DNA of 64,000 bases, taken from Gemmatales bacterium (GTDB lineage Bacteria > Planctomycetota > Planctomycetia > Gemmatales > HRBIN36). Positions 53,919 to 63,598 of the stretch are shown here, one piece after another. Each line of letters begins with the position of its first letter. The first letter of the stretch is position 1. The stretch is taken from positions 1 to 64,000 of the forward strand of contig JANXCQ010000008.1 in NCBI GenBank assembly GCA_025060195.1, written 5' to 3'. The notes below the pieces were generated by a model. The model had not been told where the DNA came from. It saw only the letters and a program-made list of their open reading frames with translations, and ran no database searches. The position numbers were made by a program, and so were the translations under genes.

Positions 53919-54877
53919 AGAAACTTTTCGGTTTATGGTTATTCTTCTTGGTGTTATATCTGGCTCTTTACTTAGCCCCTGATGCGACGCCAAACTTTGC
54001 CTTTCACTATAATCTTGGTCGGGACATAGGTTATTATGGTATTTTAACCTTGGGAGCAGGTATTTTGATTATCAGCGGGGGAATAGACTTATCCATTGGT
54101 TCCGTGGTGGGATTAACCGCAACATTATTTCCTATAATCTTACTAAGATTTGGAGAGGCGCATCCTCTCTCCCCGGTCTCGGCGATTCTGGTGATTCTGC
54201 TGCTCGGTGCTGCTATCGGTTGGACACACGGGATGCTCATCACAAAACTGCGATTACAACCATTCGTAGTGACCTTGTGCGGCCTGTTTATTTATCGGGG
54301 GCTGGCTCGCTGGATCAGCGAAGAAAAAGTTCAGGGCTTAGGAAATCAGTTCGGTCCCCTCAAAGACTTGCTCTACGCTCAACCTTTCGGATACCTTCCT
54401 AAGTTTCTCATCATTTTTCTGATCTTGGCAGTGATTTTGGGCATTTTCCTGCATCGTACTATATACGGCCGATATCTGTTCGCGATAGGTGGGAATGAGC
54501 GAGCGGCTCGCTATGCCGGTATTGCAGTAGATCGCTATAAGATTCTGGCATACATGATCTGTTCCACCTTGGCCGCGTTTGCAGGAATTCTGTTCATTAT
54601 GCAGCATAATTCGGCACTGCCATCGAATACAGGAAGTTTCTATGAGCTCTATGCTATAGCTGCCGCAGTGTTAGGTGGATGCAGCCTGCGCGGCGGGGAG
54701 GGCACGATCGTCGGAATGGCATTGGGGACGGCCATCATCTGGTTATTAGATCGCCTTACGCTCCTACTGGGTATTCGGAGCGAACTTTTACCTACCGTCG
54801 TAGGAGCATTTCTGTTAGCGGGCACAGTTTTGGAGGGCATCTGGCAGCGCTGGCAAAGCAGCTCGCACCAGGATTAA
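53915..54877 (+). CDS. Sugar ABC transporter permease (RbsC-like)
   Basis: 320 aa, about eight to ten membrane helices. The RbsC-family signature GIDLSIGSVVGLTA is present, along with ITKLRLQPFVVTLCGLFIYRGLA and AAVLGGCSLRGGEGTIVG. It accepts the sugar from the binding protein under the control of the ATPase. Four-base overlap with the ATPase gene. The following gene starts six bases after its stop. Confidence 0.92.
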   Translation: MKKLFGLWLFFLVLYLALYLAPDATPNFAFHYNLGRDIGYYGILTLGAGILIISGGIDLSIGSVVGLTATLFPIILLRFGEAHPLSPVSAILVILLLGAAIGWTHGMLITKLRLQPFVVTLCGLFIYRGLARWISEEKVQGLGNQFGPLKDLLYAQPFGYLPKFLIIFLILAVILGIFLHRTIYGRYLFAIGGNERAARYAGIAVDRYKILAYMICSTLAAFAGILFIMQHNSALPSNTGSFYELYAIAAAVLGGCSLRGGEGTIVGMALGTAIIWLLDRLTLLLGIRSELLPTVVGAFLLAGTVLEGIWQRWQSSSHQD

Positions 54878-54882
54878 TAGCC

Positions 54883-56049
54883 ATGGCCCAGGCGTGCAAC
54901 CTGGAGGAAGTTACAAAGCTTTTGCAGTTGCATTTTCAACCACGCCTGCCCCAGCGCAAGGATTGGGGTATCGGCTGTCTGGGCGCAGGGTTTATTATGC
55001 GGGAATGCCACCTAGTGGCTTATCGCCAAGCTGGTTTTCGCCCGGCGGCTATTTATTCAAGGACTTATGAGCGCGCATATGATTTGGCCCAGCGCTTCGG
55101 TATACCGCGCTGTTATCGAAACTTAGAGGATCTGCTAAGCGACCCCGAAGTGGAGATCCTGGACATAGCTGTGCCTCCTGACCAACAACCTGATCTGATT
55201 AGAGAAGCGACTAAATACGCGGCGAAAATTCGCGGTATCCTGGCGCAAAAACCTTTAGCTATGAGTTATCGCTTGGGTCGCGAGATCGTAGAACTTTGCG
55301 AGCGGTGTAACATCAGATTAGCTGTGAATCACAATATGCGTTATGATCAGTCGGTGCGCGCTCTGAAAGATTTGCTGGAGCGAGGTTGGCTTGGCAGCAT
55401 CGTATTGGCCACCATCGAGATGCGCGCCATTCCTCACTGGATGCCTTGGGCTCAGGGCTTGCGTTCGCTTAGTACCTTTATCATGAGCATTCACCATTTG
55501 GATACATTTCGTTTCTGGTTCGGGAATCCGGAGCGGGTGCTGGCCAGTACGCGCCCTGATCCGCGCACGAAATTTCCGCACCGGGATGGTATTAACCTAT
55601 ATATTCTGGAATATGACCAGGGCTGTCGCGCCTGCGCTTGGGATGATGTGTGGACCGGTCCCTGCAAAGAAGGAAGTGAGGGGGACATCTATATCCGATG
55701 GCGGGTGGAAGGAACTGAGGGCCTAGCGCGCGGTACCATCGGTTGGCCTGCTTATCCCGCGCGCTGTCCTAGTACGTTAGACTTTACGACCCGCCAGTTC
55801 CCTGGTTATTGGTTCAGCCCGCGTTGGTCTGAAGTGTGGTTTCCCGATGCATTTGTGGGGACCATGGCGCAATTGCTCTGCGCTGTGGAGGAGAACTGCG
55901 AACCGGAAATCAGCGGTCGCGATAACTTGGATACGTTAGCTTTATGCGAAGCCGTTTTACTCAGTGCCCAGGAACATCGAGCGGTAACCTTAGATGAAAT
56001 TCGTAGGAATCCGCCTTACGAAGCGGTATGTGAGCCTAGGAACCCTTAG
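54883..56049 (+). CDS. Gfo/Idh/MocA-family oxidoreductase
   Basis: 388 aa from ATG 54883 (AGGA nine bases upstream); the track start reads out of frame across the permease. The N-terminal Rossmann fold has GCLGAGFIMRECHL, and the EKP-like motif appears as AQKPLAM in place of EKP. The second domain contains the expected NHNMRY and substrate-loop segments. Family members oxidise or epimerise sugars or inositol with NAD(P). Being in the sugar operon, it presumably acts on the imported sugar or its derivative. Confidence 0.88.
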   Translation: MAQACNLEEVTKLLQLHFQPRLPQRKDWGIGCLGAGFIMRECHLVAYRQAGFRPAAIYSRTYERAYDLAQRFGIPRCYRNLEDLLSDPEVEILDIAVPPDQQPDLIREATKYAAKIRGILAQKPLAMSYRLGREIVELCERCNIRLAVNHNMRYDQSVRALKDLLERGWLGSIVLATIEMRAIPHWMPWAQGLRSLSTFIMSIHHLDTFRFWFGNPERVLASTRPDPRTKFPHRDGINLYILEYDQGCRACAWDDVWTGPCKEGSEGDIYIRWRVEGTEGLARGTIGWPAYPARCPSTLDFTTRQFPGYWFSPRWSEVWFPDAFVGTMAQLLCAVEENCEPEISGRDNLDTLALCEAVLLSAQEHRAVTLDEIRRNPPYEAVCEPRNP

Positions 56050-56067
56050 GAATGAGGATTGTGAGGC

Positions 56068-57426
56068 ATGGCGAATGTAAAGAATTTTGGGGCGGTGGGT
56101 GATGGGAAAACTGATGACACTGCAGCGTTCGAACATGCGATTAGAATGGGAGACGGTTTGTTAGAAGTGCCACGAGGCGATTATGTGCTGACCCGCCCAT
56201 TAGTAGTGGCGTTAGATCGTGTGGGACGTTTTAGTATAGTAGGCTCCGGAGGTCAGGCACGCTTGCTTATGAGAGGCGCAGGTCCGGCCTTGCATTTAGT
56301 AGGCACTCATAACCGAACTTCGGCTCCCAGCGATTTTCGGGAGGAGGTGTGGCAGCGGGAGCGGTTTCCTACGGTCAGTGATATAGAAATTGTAGGGGAA
56401 CACCCTGAGGCCGATGGAGTGCGCATTGAAGGGACTATGCAAAGTACATTAGTCCATGTGCTGATTCGCCGTTGTCGTTATGGCGTTCATTTCGTTAAGC
56501 GTGCGCGGAATGTGATTTTGGCAGGCTGTCATATTTATCACAATCGCCGAATTGGTGTTTATTTAGAGCACGTGAACCTGCATCAGATAAATATTTACGG
56601 TTGCCATATAAGTTATAATCCCGAAGGCGGCATAGTGGTGCGTGGCGGCGAGGTGCGTAATATACAGATTTGCGGTAATGATATCGAATACAATCATGAC
56701 GAAAAAATTGAAGGCTCGGCGGACGTATTATTCGACGTTGGCCAAGGAACTATTCGAGAGGGAACCATAATTGGCAATACTATTCAGGCGAGGGAAAGTC
56801 CCGGGGGTGCCAACCTGCGATTCTTAGGGAGAGGAGCAGGTAGTGCCCATGCCGTAGGCGCTCTGACCATAAGTGGAAATTTATTAGGAAGTCAGGAAAC
56901 AGTGTTACACTTAGTAGCGTCGCGAGGCATCGCAATCAGCGGCAACTCAATATATAGCGGTTATAAATATGCCTTAAGGGCGCAGGAATGTATTAACATT
57001 GTGTTTAGTGGCAACTCATTGGACTATAATTCCGATTATAAGGGGGAGTCCACGGACGGCATGCTATGGGAGCGGTGTCAACAGATCACTTTGCACGGTA
57101 ACGTACATGTGCATACTTTACCTGCCAAGCTCGAGTTGCCAGGCAGCTGGGTGTTTCGAGAGTGCCAGGACGTGACCATAGCGGGATGTCAGATTCTTGC
57201 GCCGCGCGGGCGCGGGATTTATTTGGAACGTTGTGAACGGGTTCTGATTAGCGGGTGTCGCATCGGTCCCGGGCAGGGGCTAGGCAATTACTTATCAGCG
57301 CTATGGGCTGATGAGCGAAGTCGTGCGGTTTATGTAACGCAGAATGTGGTTTCTAAAGGAAAAGAAGGCGATGTGATCCTGCCGAGCGGCTCCGGTCAAA
57401 GCGCGCACAACTTAGTTCTAGGATGA
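56068..57426 (+). CDS. Right-handed beta-helix protein (pectate-lyase-3 type start)
   Basis: 452 aa. It begins NVKNFGAVGDGKTDDTAAFEHAI, the classic opening of pectate-lyase-3/polygalacturonase-like beta helices, then many short strands each with a Gly-Asn/His turn (GNTIQAR, SGNLLGSQ, GNSIYSGYKYAL, SGNSLDYNSDYKG). No signal peptide is evident, so it may act in the cytoplasm or be exported in another way. The substrate is not known; catalytic residues cannot be assigned. It is the last gene of the sugar operon. The next gene, on the opposite strand, is convergent. Confidence 0.82.
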   Translation: MANVKNFGAVGDGKTDDTAAFEHAIRMGDGLLEVPRGDYVLTRPLVVALDRVGRFSIVGSGGQARLLMRGAGPALHLVGTHNRTSAPSDFREEVWQRERFPTVSDIEIVGEHPEADGVRIEGTMQSTLVHVLIRRCRYGVHFVKRARNVILAGCHIYHNRRIGVYLEHVNLHQINIYGCHISYNPEGGIVVRGGEVRNIQICGNDIEYNHDEKIEGSADVLFDVGQGTIREGTIIGNTIQARESPGGANLRFLGRGAGSAHAVGALTISGNLLGSQETVLHLVASRGIAISGNSIYSGYKYALRAQECINIVFSGNSLDYNSDYKGESTDGMLWERCQQITLHGNVHVHTLPAKLELPGSWVFRECQDVTIAGCQILAPRGRGIYLERCERVLISGCRIGPGQGLGNYLSALWADERSRAVYVTQNVVSKGKEGDVILPSGSGQSAHNLVLG

Positions 57427-57460
57427 GAGCGTTCTTGCCTCGGAGTGTGTTGGGTAAGTA

Positions 57461-58618
57461 CTAACGTTCTTCCATCGTACCTGCGAAGAAACGTACTCGC
57501 GCGCGGGTGTCAGGTAACAGCTCGACGTCGTCGGGCAGGAAAATAGCGACACGCACGGAGACGCTGGCTTTGCTGCGATTGGCCTGCGGGATAATACGAG
57601 AAACCTTACCTGGTAGCACCTGTTGAGGCAAGGCATCAGGGCGAATCTCGCAGCGTTGATTACGGCGGATGTGCTGAAGGTCGCGTTCGCTAATGTCCAC
57701 TTCCACTTCGAGATTGCGTAAATCTGCTAAGTCGCAAATACTCGCGGACAGATTACTGGGAACATTGGGTAGGACGATGTCACCGACATCGGCCCGTTTG
57801 GTCAGAACCACGCCTGTGATCGGAGCCAGCACCTTGGTATTTTGTAAGTCGTATTCGGCATCTCGATAGGCAGCCTCTGAGGCGAGCATTTCCGCCTCGG
57901 CCTGACGAATCTCCTCGGGCCGAGAACCTTGGCGGAGTATTTGCAGTTGATAATACAAGGCGCGTTCGCGCTGACGGGCCTGTTGGAGAGCGCTCTCGGA
58001 GCGGTCGAGTTCCTCTGGAGTAGCGACGCGGCCTGCTAAGCGCAGGCGTTTCCAGTCGTTCTCGGCTTGGCGAAGAGCCGCTTGTGCTTCAAGCCAGGCG
58101 GCCTCAGCGCGATGAATCTCCTCCGGACGATTGCCGGCCTTTAGCAGTTCGTAACGTGCTTTCGCTTGTTGCCATAAGGCATACCGCCGGTCGCGTTCAT
58201 GCTGGAACTTCGTCGGGTCGATTTCGGCGATAAGTTCGCCAGCCTTCACGTATTTTCCCTCTTCGATGTAAAGGCGCAATATCTGCCCGCCTACTTTCGG
58301 ACTCACTTGCACCTTGCGCACGGGCACAACATAGCCGAGAGCTTCAAGCACCACTTTGTCAGGATTGGGCTGGTCCTGGTTCGGCGGCTCGCTGGGGTAC
58401 TGAGCGGGACTGGCGGGCTTAGACCCAGTGGCAATTTGTGGGGAAAACTTCGAACGGATAAGTTGCCCAGCCAGGAGGAGACACACGGCCAGCGTAACTA
58501 ACCACAACGCCCATGGAAGGCGTTGCCTCCACCGGCGCGGCGAACGGTCAACGTCTTCCGGAAGCTTGAGTCGGCGGACACGCTCTGCTAAAGTGTGAGT
58601 TGCGGTTGAATCAGCCAT
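57461..58618 (-). CDS. HlyD-family membrane-fusion/efflux adaptor
   Basis: 385 aa with one N-terminal membrane helix (WALWLVTLAVCLLLAGQLI), the biotinyl-lipoyl-like hairpin start (VRKVQVSPKVGGQILRLYIEEGKYVKAGELIAEID), a long coiled coil (LLKAGNRPEEIHRAEAAWLEAQ, with internal duplicates of GNRPEEIHRAEA and GSRPEEIRQAEAE), and a beta-barrel end (VLTKRADVGDIVLPN). It links an inner-membrane transporter to the outside. Its partner transporter is not adjacent. Confidence 0.88.
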   Translation of the reverse strand: MADSTATHTLAERVRRLKLPEDVDRSPRRWRQRLPWALWLVTLAVCLLLAGQLIRSKFSPQIATGSKPASPAQYPSEPPNQDQPNPDKVVLEALGYVVPVRKVQVSPKVGGQILRLYIEEGKYVKAGELIAEIDPTKFQHERDRRYALWQQAKARYELLKAGNRPEEIHRAEAAWLEAQAALRQAENDWKRLRLAGRVATPEELDRSESALQQARQRERALYYQLQILRQGSRPEEIRQAEAEMLASEAAYRDAEYDLQNTKVLAPITGVVLTKRADVGDIVLPNVPSNLSASICDLADLRNLEVEVDISERDLQHIRRNQRCEIRPDALPQQVLPGKVSRIIPQANRSKASVSVRVAIFLPDDVELLPDTRARVRFFAGTMEER

Positions 58619-59518
58619 GTGAGATGTCTTTTCGCCGCCATGCTGGAGTCGGTCATCAGCACTAGGTACACAGCGATACCCGGAGGACCAGCGTCTGCCT
58701 TCAAGGATATGGTAATTTTACGTTGTTCAACACACAATACCAGTGCTGTGCTCTGTGCGAACATCCTGATTTCAAACTGGTTCGCTTTATCACGTTAGAA
58801 GCGTGAAGCGTCTAAACATCGTAACGCTTTGTGAAAGCCTCGCTGAAGTAAGGCACTTTCAGCTCAGTGTGGCGCGATATGGCTCAGATTATCACGTGTC
58901 GAGATTTGCGGGGGAAGGAAATATAGCCCTTAGCGCAGCGGGCGGAGAAACATCATTGCTAACTTGGTTGCTTCTGTTACAACACAAATCGTGAAACTAG
59001 AGGACTTCAGCTAACGGGGAAAATCTCACTTTTTAGTGTTGCTTAAGCTAAAGGTTGCAACTATAGCCGGGGTGTACAGCCTCGTCTTAGCCTCTGATCA
59101 TAGGGAGTTTGCCCTAAGGGTCAGTCCCGACATTCATAACTTCGCTCCTACCTGTGTCTTGCGAGAGGCGGAATTTATCTAAATCCTTTGTAGGTAAGTA
59201 CCTAGGACAAGTCTGTGCCCTTGTCTCTGGGCGCTTATTGATTGCTGGAAGTAGCATGATCCAACATCTCACTGGTGCCCCATTTTAGCTTAGGCGGTGA
59301 TCAATAGGTGCCGCGCGCTAGACCCCGCAGTTAGGTCTGCCGGTAGAAGCGAGGTAGCGACATACGCGCCGGTAACGGAAGCGCGGTAACCCTAGAGCTT
59401 CACCAAGCGGTTTGATCGTCGGGAGGGATGGAACTGCCAGTATGGTAACGGGGTTGGATTATAGATGAGCTTGGGTGCTGGGGCGCAGCCATCGGCAGCA
59501 GCATCGGCATAGTCGCGG
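58619..59518. other. Gene-poor region before the kinase
   Basis: About 900 bases. Track ORFs such as 58803-58994 lack homology, ribosome sites and consistent codon use. I saw no RNA signature. It could hold decayed genes or a promoter for the adaptor gene. Confidence 0.5.
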
Positions 59519-61174
59519 TTAGCTCGTAGGTTTGCCGACGCGTGGTTTGGCGGGCAACTCTTGGCGGAGACGGGATAACTCGTTGGGAAAGGGTATGCGT
59601 TGAGCTAGGCAATTGACGTAATTGTGTTCTAGCGCACGGACGACCAAGCGGTAGAACTCCGGTTGCAGGAACGGAGTTAGCCCATAAGCAGGGCGCTGAA
59701 GATTAGGACTGCGTTTGAGCACGGCTAGGAATCGCTCGTTAGATTCGAGCGGCCGATCTCGGTAGGCAAGCACGATGGCTAAACCCAGTTCGCCAACTAA
59801 CGCGTAGGCCTCCACCATGCTTTGCATCCAATCGCGGAATAATTTCTCGGCCCGCTCCAAGGCGGTGCGGTCTTCGCTGTAGGAGCGTAATAGGAGAACT
59901 GCCAAGTCGAGGCGATGTTGTACGCCTTGACGAAGTTTGACCATGTCCTTGTCGGGGCGTTCAGTAACGCGGACCAGGACAAGTAAAGCCTCTTCTTGCT
60001 CGCGGGCCGTAGGAAAGTCTTGTGGTTCCTCGAAAGAAGTACTATCGGGTATAACTGTTGGGGCGTTCCACCAGTGCTGACTCATGGCGTAACCAAGCCA
60101 GAAAGCTACGAGTAGGCTTAGCGCTACCGCAGTTAACCAGCTGAGCCAACGCTTTACTCTGTGCGCTAACGTCGCATGTATCGGCAGAGTGCGCGTACTC
60201 TTAGCGGCGTCTAGTGCCAATGTAGCACATGGGTCTTTGGAAACATTCGGCAGGGAAGAGGTGGTCCAAACGTCCTTGAGGAAGCGTTCTTGGAGGGCTA
60301 CAACCGCTCGGAGCAACTCGGCGGGGGTTTGAAAGCGGTCTTCGGGACGTTTTGCCATCATCTTGTGGACTAGAGCACAGACTTCCTCTGGCAAATCGGG
60401 ACGAAAGGATTGCAGTGGCGGCGGTTCTGCCTGAACATGCTGCACGGCCACGGCGAAAGCGTTTTCGCCCGAGAACGGAGGACGGCCTGCGAGCAGGTGA
60501 TAACAGGTCACGCCAAGAGAATAAATGTCGCTTCGGATGTCTAGGGGTTGGCCTTGAACTTGTTCGGGACTCATGTAGAGGGGCGTTCCAATAGTCATGC
60601 CCGTCTGCGTTAACCTTTGTGCTTCTTCGCCGTGCGTCATCCGCGACAGGCCGAAGTCGGCGACTTTGACTTCACCACGGCGCGTCAGCAGGATGTTTTC
60701 GGGTTTGATATCGCGATGCACCAGACCGACCTCGGCCGCCCGTTGCAGGGCCAAAGCCACCTGATGCAAGATGTGTAAGGCCATAGCTAAAGGAGCAGTG
60801 TTGTGGCGACGAAGATAGTCCCGAAGATTGCGACCATCCACATATTCCAACGCCATGTAATGCAGGCCGTCGCATTCGCCGAACGCATACACTTGAACAA
60901 TATTCGGATGATTAAGTTGGGCGACGATCTTCGCTTCAGCCCGAAAGCGTTTCAAAGAGACATCATGATTAGCGAGGTCACTTTTCAACAGTTTGATCGC
61001 TACCCGGCGACGCAAAGAAAGTTGCTCAGCTAGATAAACTTGGCCCATGCCCCCTTCGCCGAGTTTACGAATTAGGCGGAAGTCGGCCAGAACTTTTCCT
61101 GACAAATCAGAACTACCCGCAGCAACTGTTTGGGACAGTGGCACAGCCGCGTTGGGCAGCGTGGGATCAGTCAT
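59519..61174 (-). CDS. Transmembrane serine/threonine protein kinase
   Basis: 551 aa PknB-type kinase: GEGGMGQVY loop, catalytic Lys in VAIKLLKS (K61), HRDIKPEN (D155), DFG, GTPLYMSPEQ. The kinase domain is about 31-295, with a membrane helix around 343-363 (WLTAVALSLLVAFWLGYAM). The C-terminal region of about 190 residues is helical and of unknown fold, probably outside the membrane. It starts 15 bases after the HEAT-repeat gene stop, so the two share a transcript. Confidence 0.93.
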   Translation of the reverse strand: MTDPTLPNAAVPLSQTVAAGSSDLSGKVLADFRLIRKLGEGGMGQVYLAEQLSLRRRVAIKLLKSDLANHDVSLKRFRAEAKIVAQLNHPNIVQVYAFGECDGLHYMALEYVDGRNLRDYLRRHNTAPLAMALHILHQVALALQRAAEVGLVHRDIKPENILLTRRGEVKVADFGLSRMTHGEEAQRLTQTGMTIGTPLYMSPEQVQGQPLDIRSDIYSLGVTCYHLLAGRPPFSGENAFAVAVQHVQAEPPPLQSFRPDLPEEVCALVHKMMAKRPEDRFQTPAELLRAVVALQERFLKDVWTTSSLPNVSKDPCATLALDAAKSTRTLPIHATLAHRVKRWLSWLTAVALSLLVAFWLGYAMSQHWWNAPTVIPDSTSFEEPQDFPTAREQEEALLVLVRVTERPDKDMVKLRQGVQHRLDLAVLLLRSYSEDRTALERAEKLFRDWMQSMVEAYALVGELGLAIVLAYRDRPLESNERFLAVLKRSPNLQRPAYGLTPFLQPEFYRLVVRALEHNYVNCLAQRIPFPNELSRLRQELPAKPRVGKPTS

Positions 61175-61189
61175 TGCAGCGTCATTGGA

Positions 61190-62383
61190 TCAGGGCAACG
61201 GGTTGTCTACGCGCCATTGTTGCCATTTACGGAAGACTGCCTCGCGTTCACTCCGCTCGTTGAAGCCGAAGTAATGAGGCATATAGGTGCGAATGGGATC
61301 CAGGTTACCCCCTGGGTTGACCGCTTGCAGGACAGGGAATGGGTAGTCGCGTAATTTTTGCCCAGTCAAATGAATCAGCAACGTCAGCGCCCAGTCGCGT
61401 ATTTCCGTCTTATAAACTACTGGGTTATTTTGCTTGGCTACTTGGAAGGAGGTTACGTTGGTTTCGTCGGCCAGGAAACGTTCGATGAAGGCAATTTCTT
61501 TTTTACCACCGTATTTTGCCACCACGGTCAGGGCCAGTCCCCGGGCATAGCCGTGGACTTTCTTGTTTTCGACTACCTGTTTAGCCACAGCCATGAGTTC
61601 GGGTAAGTCGAAGTCCAAAGCTAAACTCAGGCCCTGTATGTGCATGTTGGTTTCAGTCTCTTGAGAAAGCCACGCAGCAAGCAGGCGGCGCAACACTCGC
61701 CCGCTCGCATCCCCATTAGTAATTGCCTGGCGAATGTTGTGTTGATAACAAAGGTTGTACAGCTGGTTGCGTGTATTCGGCCGCTGATCCTGATTGACCG
61801 GATGCGTTGCTAGAAAAATGGCCACGGCAAAAGCTTCAGGCGCGACCACCCCAGGGACGCGCGCAGCGTTGGTGAAAATCGTTTGGTAAATAGTTTCACA
61901 CAGCTGTTGAAAGGCCTCTCGAGCTTCGCGTTGCAGTTCCTCATCTTGAGAGCGTTCCGCCCGTTCCGTTTTATCGAGCACTTCATAACCGGCACGGACT
62001 ATATCTGCGTAAAACCGTCGCGTCTCAGGATCAGCGCCCACCAACTTGCTAAACCGTTCCCAAAGAGGCAAAGCCGCCTCCTCCTTGCTATTGCTGTCTA
62101 GGAAACGCTTGATTCGGTGCTCCAACCCGAGGCGCAGTAACTGACGGTGCAACTCAAAGCAGCGGCGGCGAATCTCAGGATCGGAGTCGCGCATGCCCGC
62201 TTGCACCGCAGGCAGTGCCTTATCCCCTAAGCGAATCAGGGCCTGACTCGCTGCCTCGCGCACGTGAAATTCTCGGTCGCCCAACTGCCTGACTAAATCT
62301 TCTGGGGTGGACGTTCCCGTTGCAGCTTCGGCCAAGCCAAGCAATACCCATCCAACTAGGCAGGAAAAAATTAGCGCTCTCAT
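61190..62383 (-). CDS. Secreted HEAT-repeat protein
   Basis: 397 aa from ATG 62383, which opens a signal peptide (MRALIFSCLVGWVLLGLAEAA); the track start 22 codons earlier has no ribosome site. HEAT-like helical repeats follow (LVRQLGDREFHVREAASQALIRLGDKALPAVQAGMRDSDPEIRRRCF). The rest is a helical region of unknown function (FYADIVRAGYEVLDKTERAERSQDEEL, then FEAFAVAIFLAT-like segments). It sits directly upstream of the kinase gene and could be its sensory or substrate partner. Confidence 0.78.
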   Translation of the reverse strand: MRALIFSCLVGWVLLGLAEAATGTSTPEDLVRQLGDREFHVREAASQALIRLGDKALPAVQAGMRDSDPEIRRRCFELHRQLLRLGLEHRIKRFLDSNSKEEAALPLWERFSKLVGADPETRRFYADIVRAGYEVLDKTERAERSQDEELQREAREAFQQLCETIYQTIFTNAARVPGVVAPEAFAVAIFLATHPVNQDQRPNTRNQLYNLCYQHNIRQAITNGDASGRVLRRLLAAWLSQETETNMHIQGLSLALDFDLPELMAVAKQVVENKKVHGYARGLALTVVAKYGGKKEIAFIERFLADETNVTSFQVAKQNNPVVYKTEIRDWALTLLIHLTGQKLRDYPFPVLQAVNPGGNLDPIRTYMPHYFGFNERSEREAVFRKWQQWRVDNPLP

Positions 62384-62724
62384 GGTCGGCAGGTCTTCTA
62401 AGGGTAGGCTTCCGTAGCAATGATTTTTTGACGGGGTTCGAGCCCGCAAACCTCTATTTTTATGTTACCCACGAAACAGATGAATACCAAGTGTCCTGCC
62501 CTTGGCAATACGTCGCGCCAGCTACTGAATGCGGTTAATCAAGGATTTATTGACGGTCGGCCGTTATAACGGTATCAGCTCGACAAGAGAGCGCTTCCGA
62601 AATCTTCTGGTCCAAAATTCCGAATATCAGCTGCGAGGCTAACCTCGCGGCAAATCAGTTTACATAATGGCTCGCTAAGCCGCAACTCTTTGCTAAGCTG
62701 AAATCTTGCAAGTTGACGTATTGC

Positions 62725-63438
62725 TTAGCGACGTTGGCGGAGTTCACGGCGGATTTCCTCGAGTTCACGGGTCAATCGGTCGAGGCGAGATTCAAGATCG
62801 CGAGCGCGGTCGGCGGCTGGTGCAGTGGGTCGTTGCGGCGGTCCGAAGCGGGGCGCGGGTGGGCTCAAACGTGGCATCCAGCCCCACCGTGGCCAACCCG
62901 GGGCGAAGCGACCGGGTTGAGGCCACCAGGGTGCCCCAAAGCGGGGCCAGAACCCCCAACGACCCCACTGCGGTTGGGGGCCGCGACCAAAAGGAGGCCG
63001 ACGATCGCCGAAGCGACCCCGAGGTCGGTCGATCCGCGGTTTGTCCCCGGGACCAGGACGACGTGCCTCAGGTTTGCCAGAACGTTCTGGCCTGCGCGCC
63101 TCGGTTTGATCGGGTTTACGGGCTTTATCGTCGCCACGCGGTTCGGGCTTTCGGTCTGCTGCCGGTTTTCCCTCAGTTTCGAGGCGCCTGAGTTGCTCTT
63201 CGAGTTGCCGAACCATGTTTCTCGCGAATTCGAGTTGTTTGCGCACGCGTTCGATGGCTTCTTCGCGGCTGGCTGGTGGACGGAAGGGACCAAATCCTGG
63301 CCCGCCACGACCGAACGGGGGCTTGAATTCGGGCTTGGTCGGTTTTTCACTTTCAGGCTTATCGCGTCGTTCCTGAGCAAGGAGTGGCGCACCGCTGGCA
63401 AGAAACGCGACTAAGGTGATAGCTAAGCACCGTCTCAT
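62725..63438 (-). CDS. Secreted Pro/Arg/Gly-rich protein
   Basis: 237 aa with a signal peptide (LAITLVAFLASGAPLLAQ). It has a basic Pro/Gly/Arg/Asp-rich middle and a Trp/Pro/Arg/Gly tract (WGRWGFWPRFGAPWWPQPGR), plus two short coiled-coil helices (EEAIERVRKQLEFARNMVRQLEEQLRRLE and ARDLESRLDRLTRELEEIRRELRQ). It looks like a structural or binding protein of the cell envelope; no domain is recognised. Confidence 0.65.
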   Translation of the reverse strand: MRRCLAITLVAFLASGAPLLAQERRDKPESEKPTKPEFKPPFGRGGPGFGPFRPPASREEAIERVRKQLEFARNMVRQLEEQLRRLETEGKPAADRKPEPRGDDKARKPDQTEARRPERSGKPEARRPGPGDKPRIDRPRGRFGDRRPPFGRGPQPQWGRWGFWPRFGAPWWPQPGRFAPGWPRWGWMPRLSPPAPRFGPPQRPTAPAADRARDLESRLDRLTRELEEIRRELRQRR

Positions 63439-63598
63439 CGAACTGTCCTCCTACGAGTTACCTTTGCTTAGATGGGGCATGCGGTCGGGGTTCCCTACTC
63501 GCCCCGATCTTGGCCAACGTCATCATAACCGTGGCCTATTAAAGCCCTATGAGATTAAGAGTCGGCTGAGCGATTATGGATTAATAGTAAATGTGCTG

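Noticed and set aside
58803-58994. A 63-aa ORF in the gap before the kinase.
   Set aside because: No ribosome site, no recognisable family and no operon context.
62430-62460. A T-arm-like sequence, GGGGTTCGAGCCCGC, suggesting a tRNA.
   Set aside because: No acceptor stem, D-arm or anticodon arm can be built around it on either strand.
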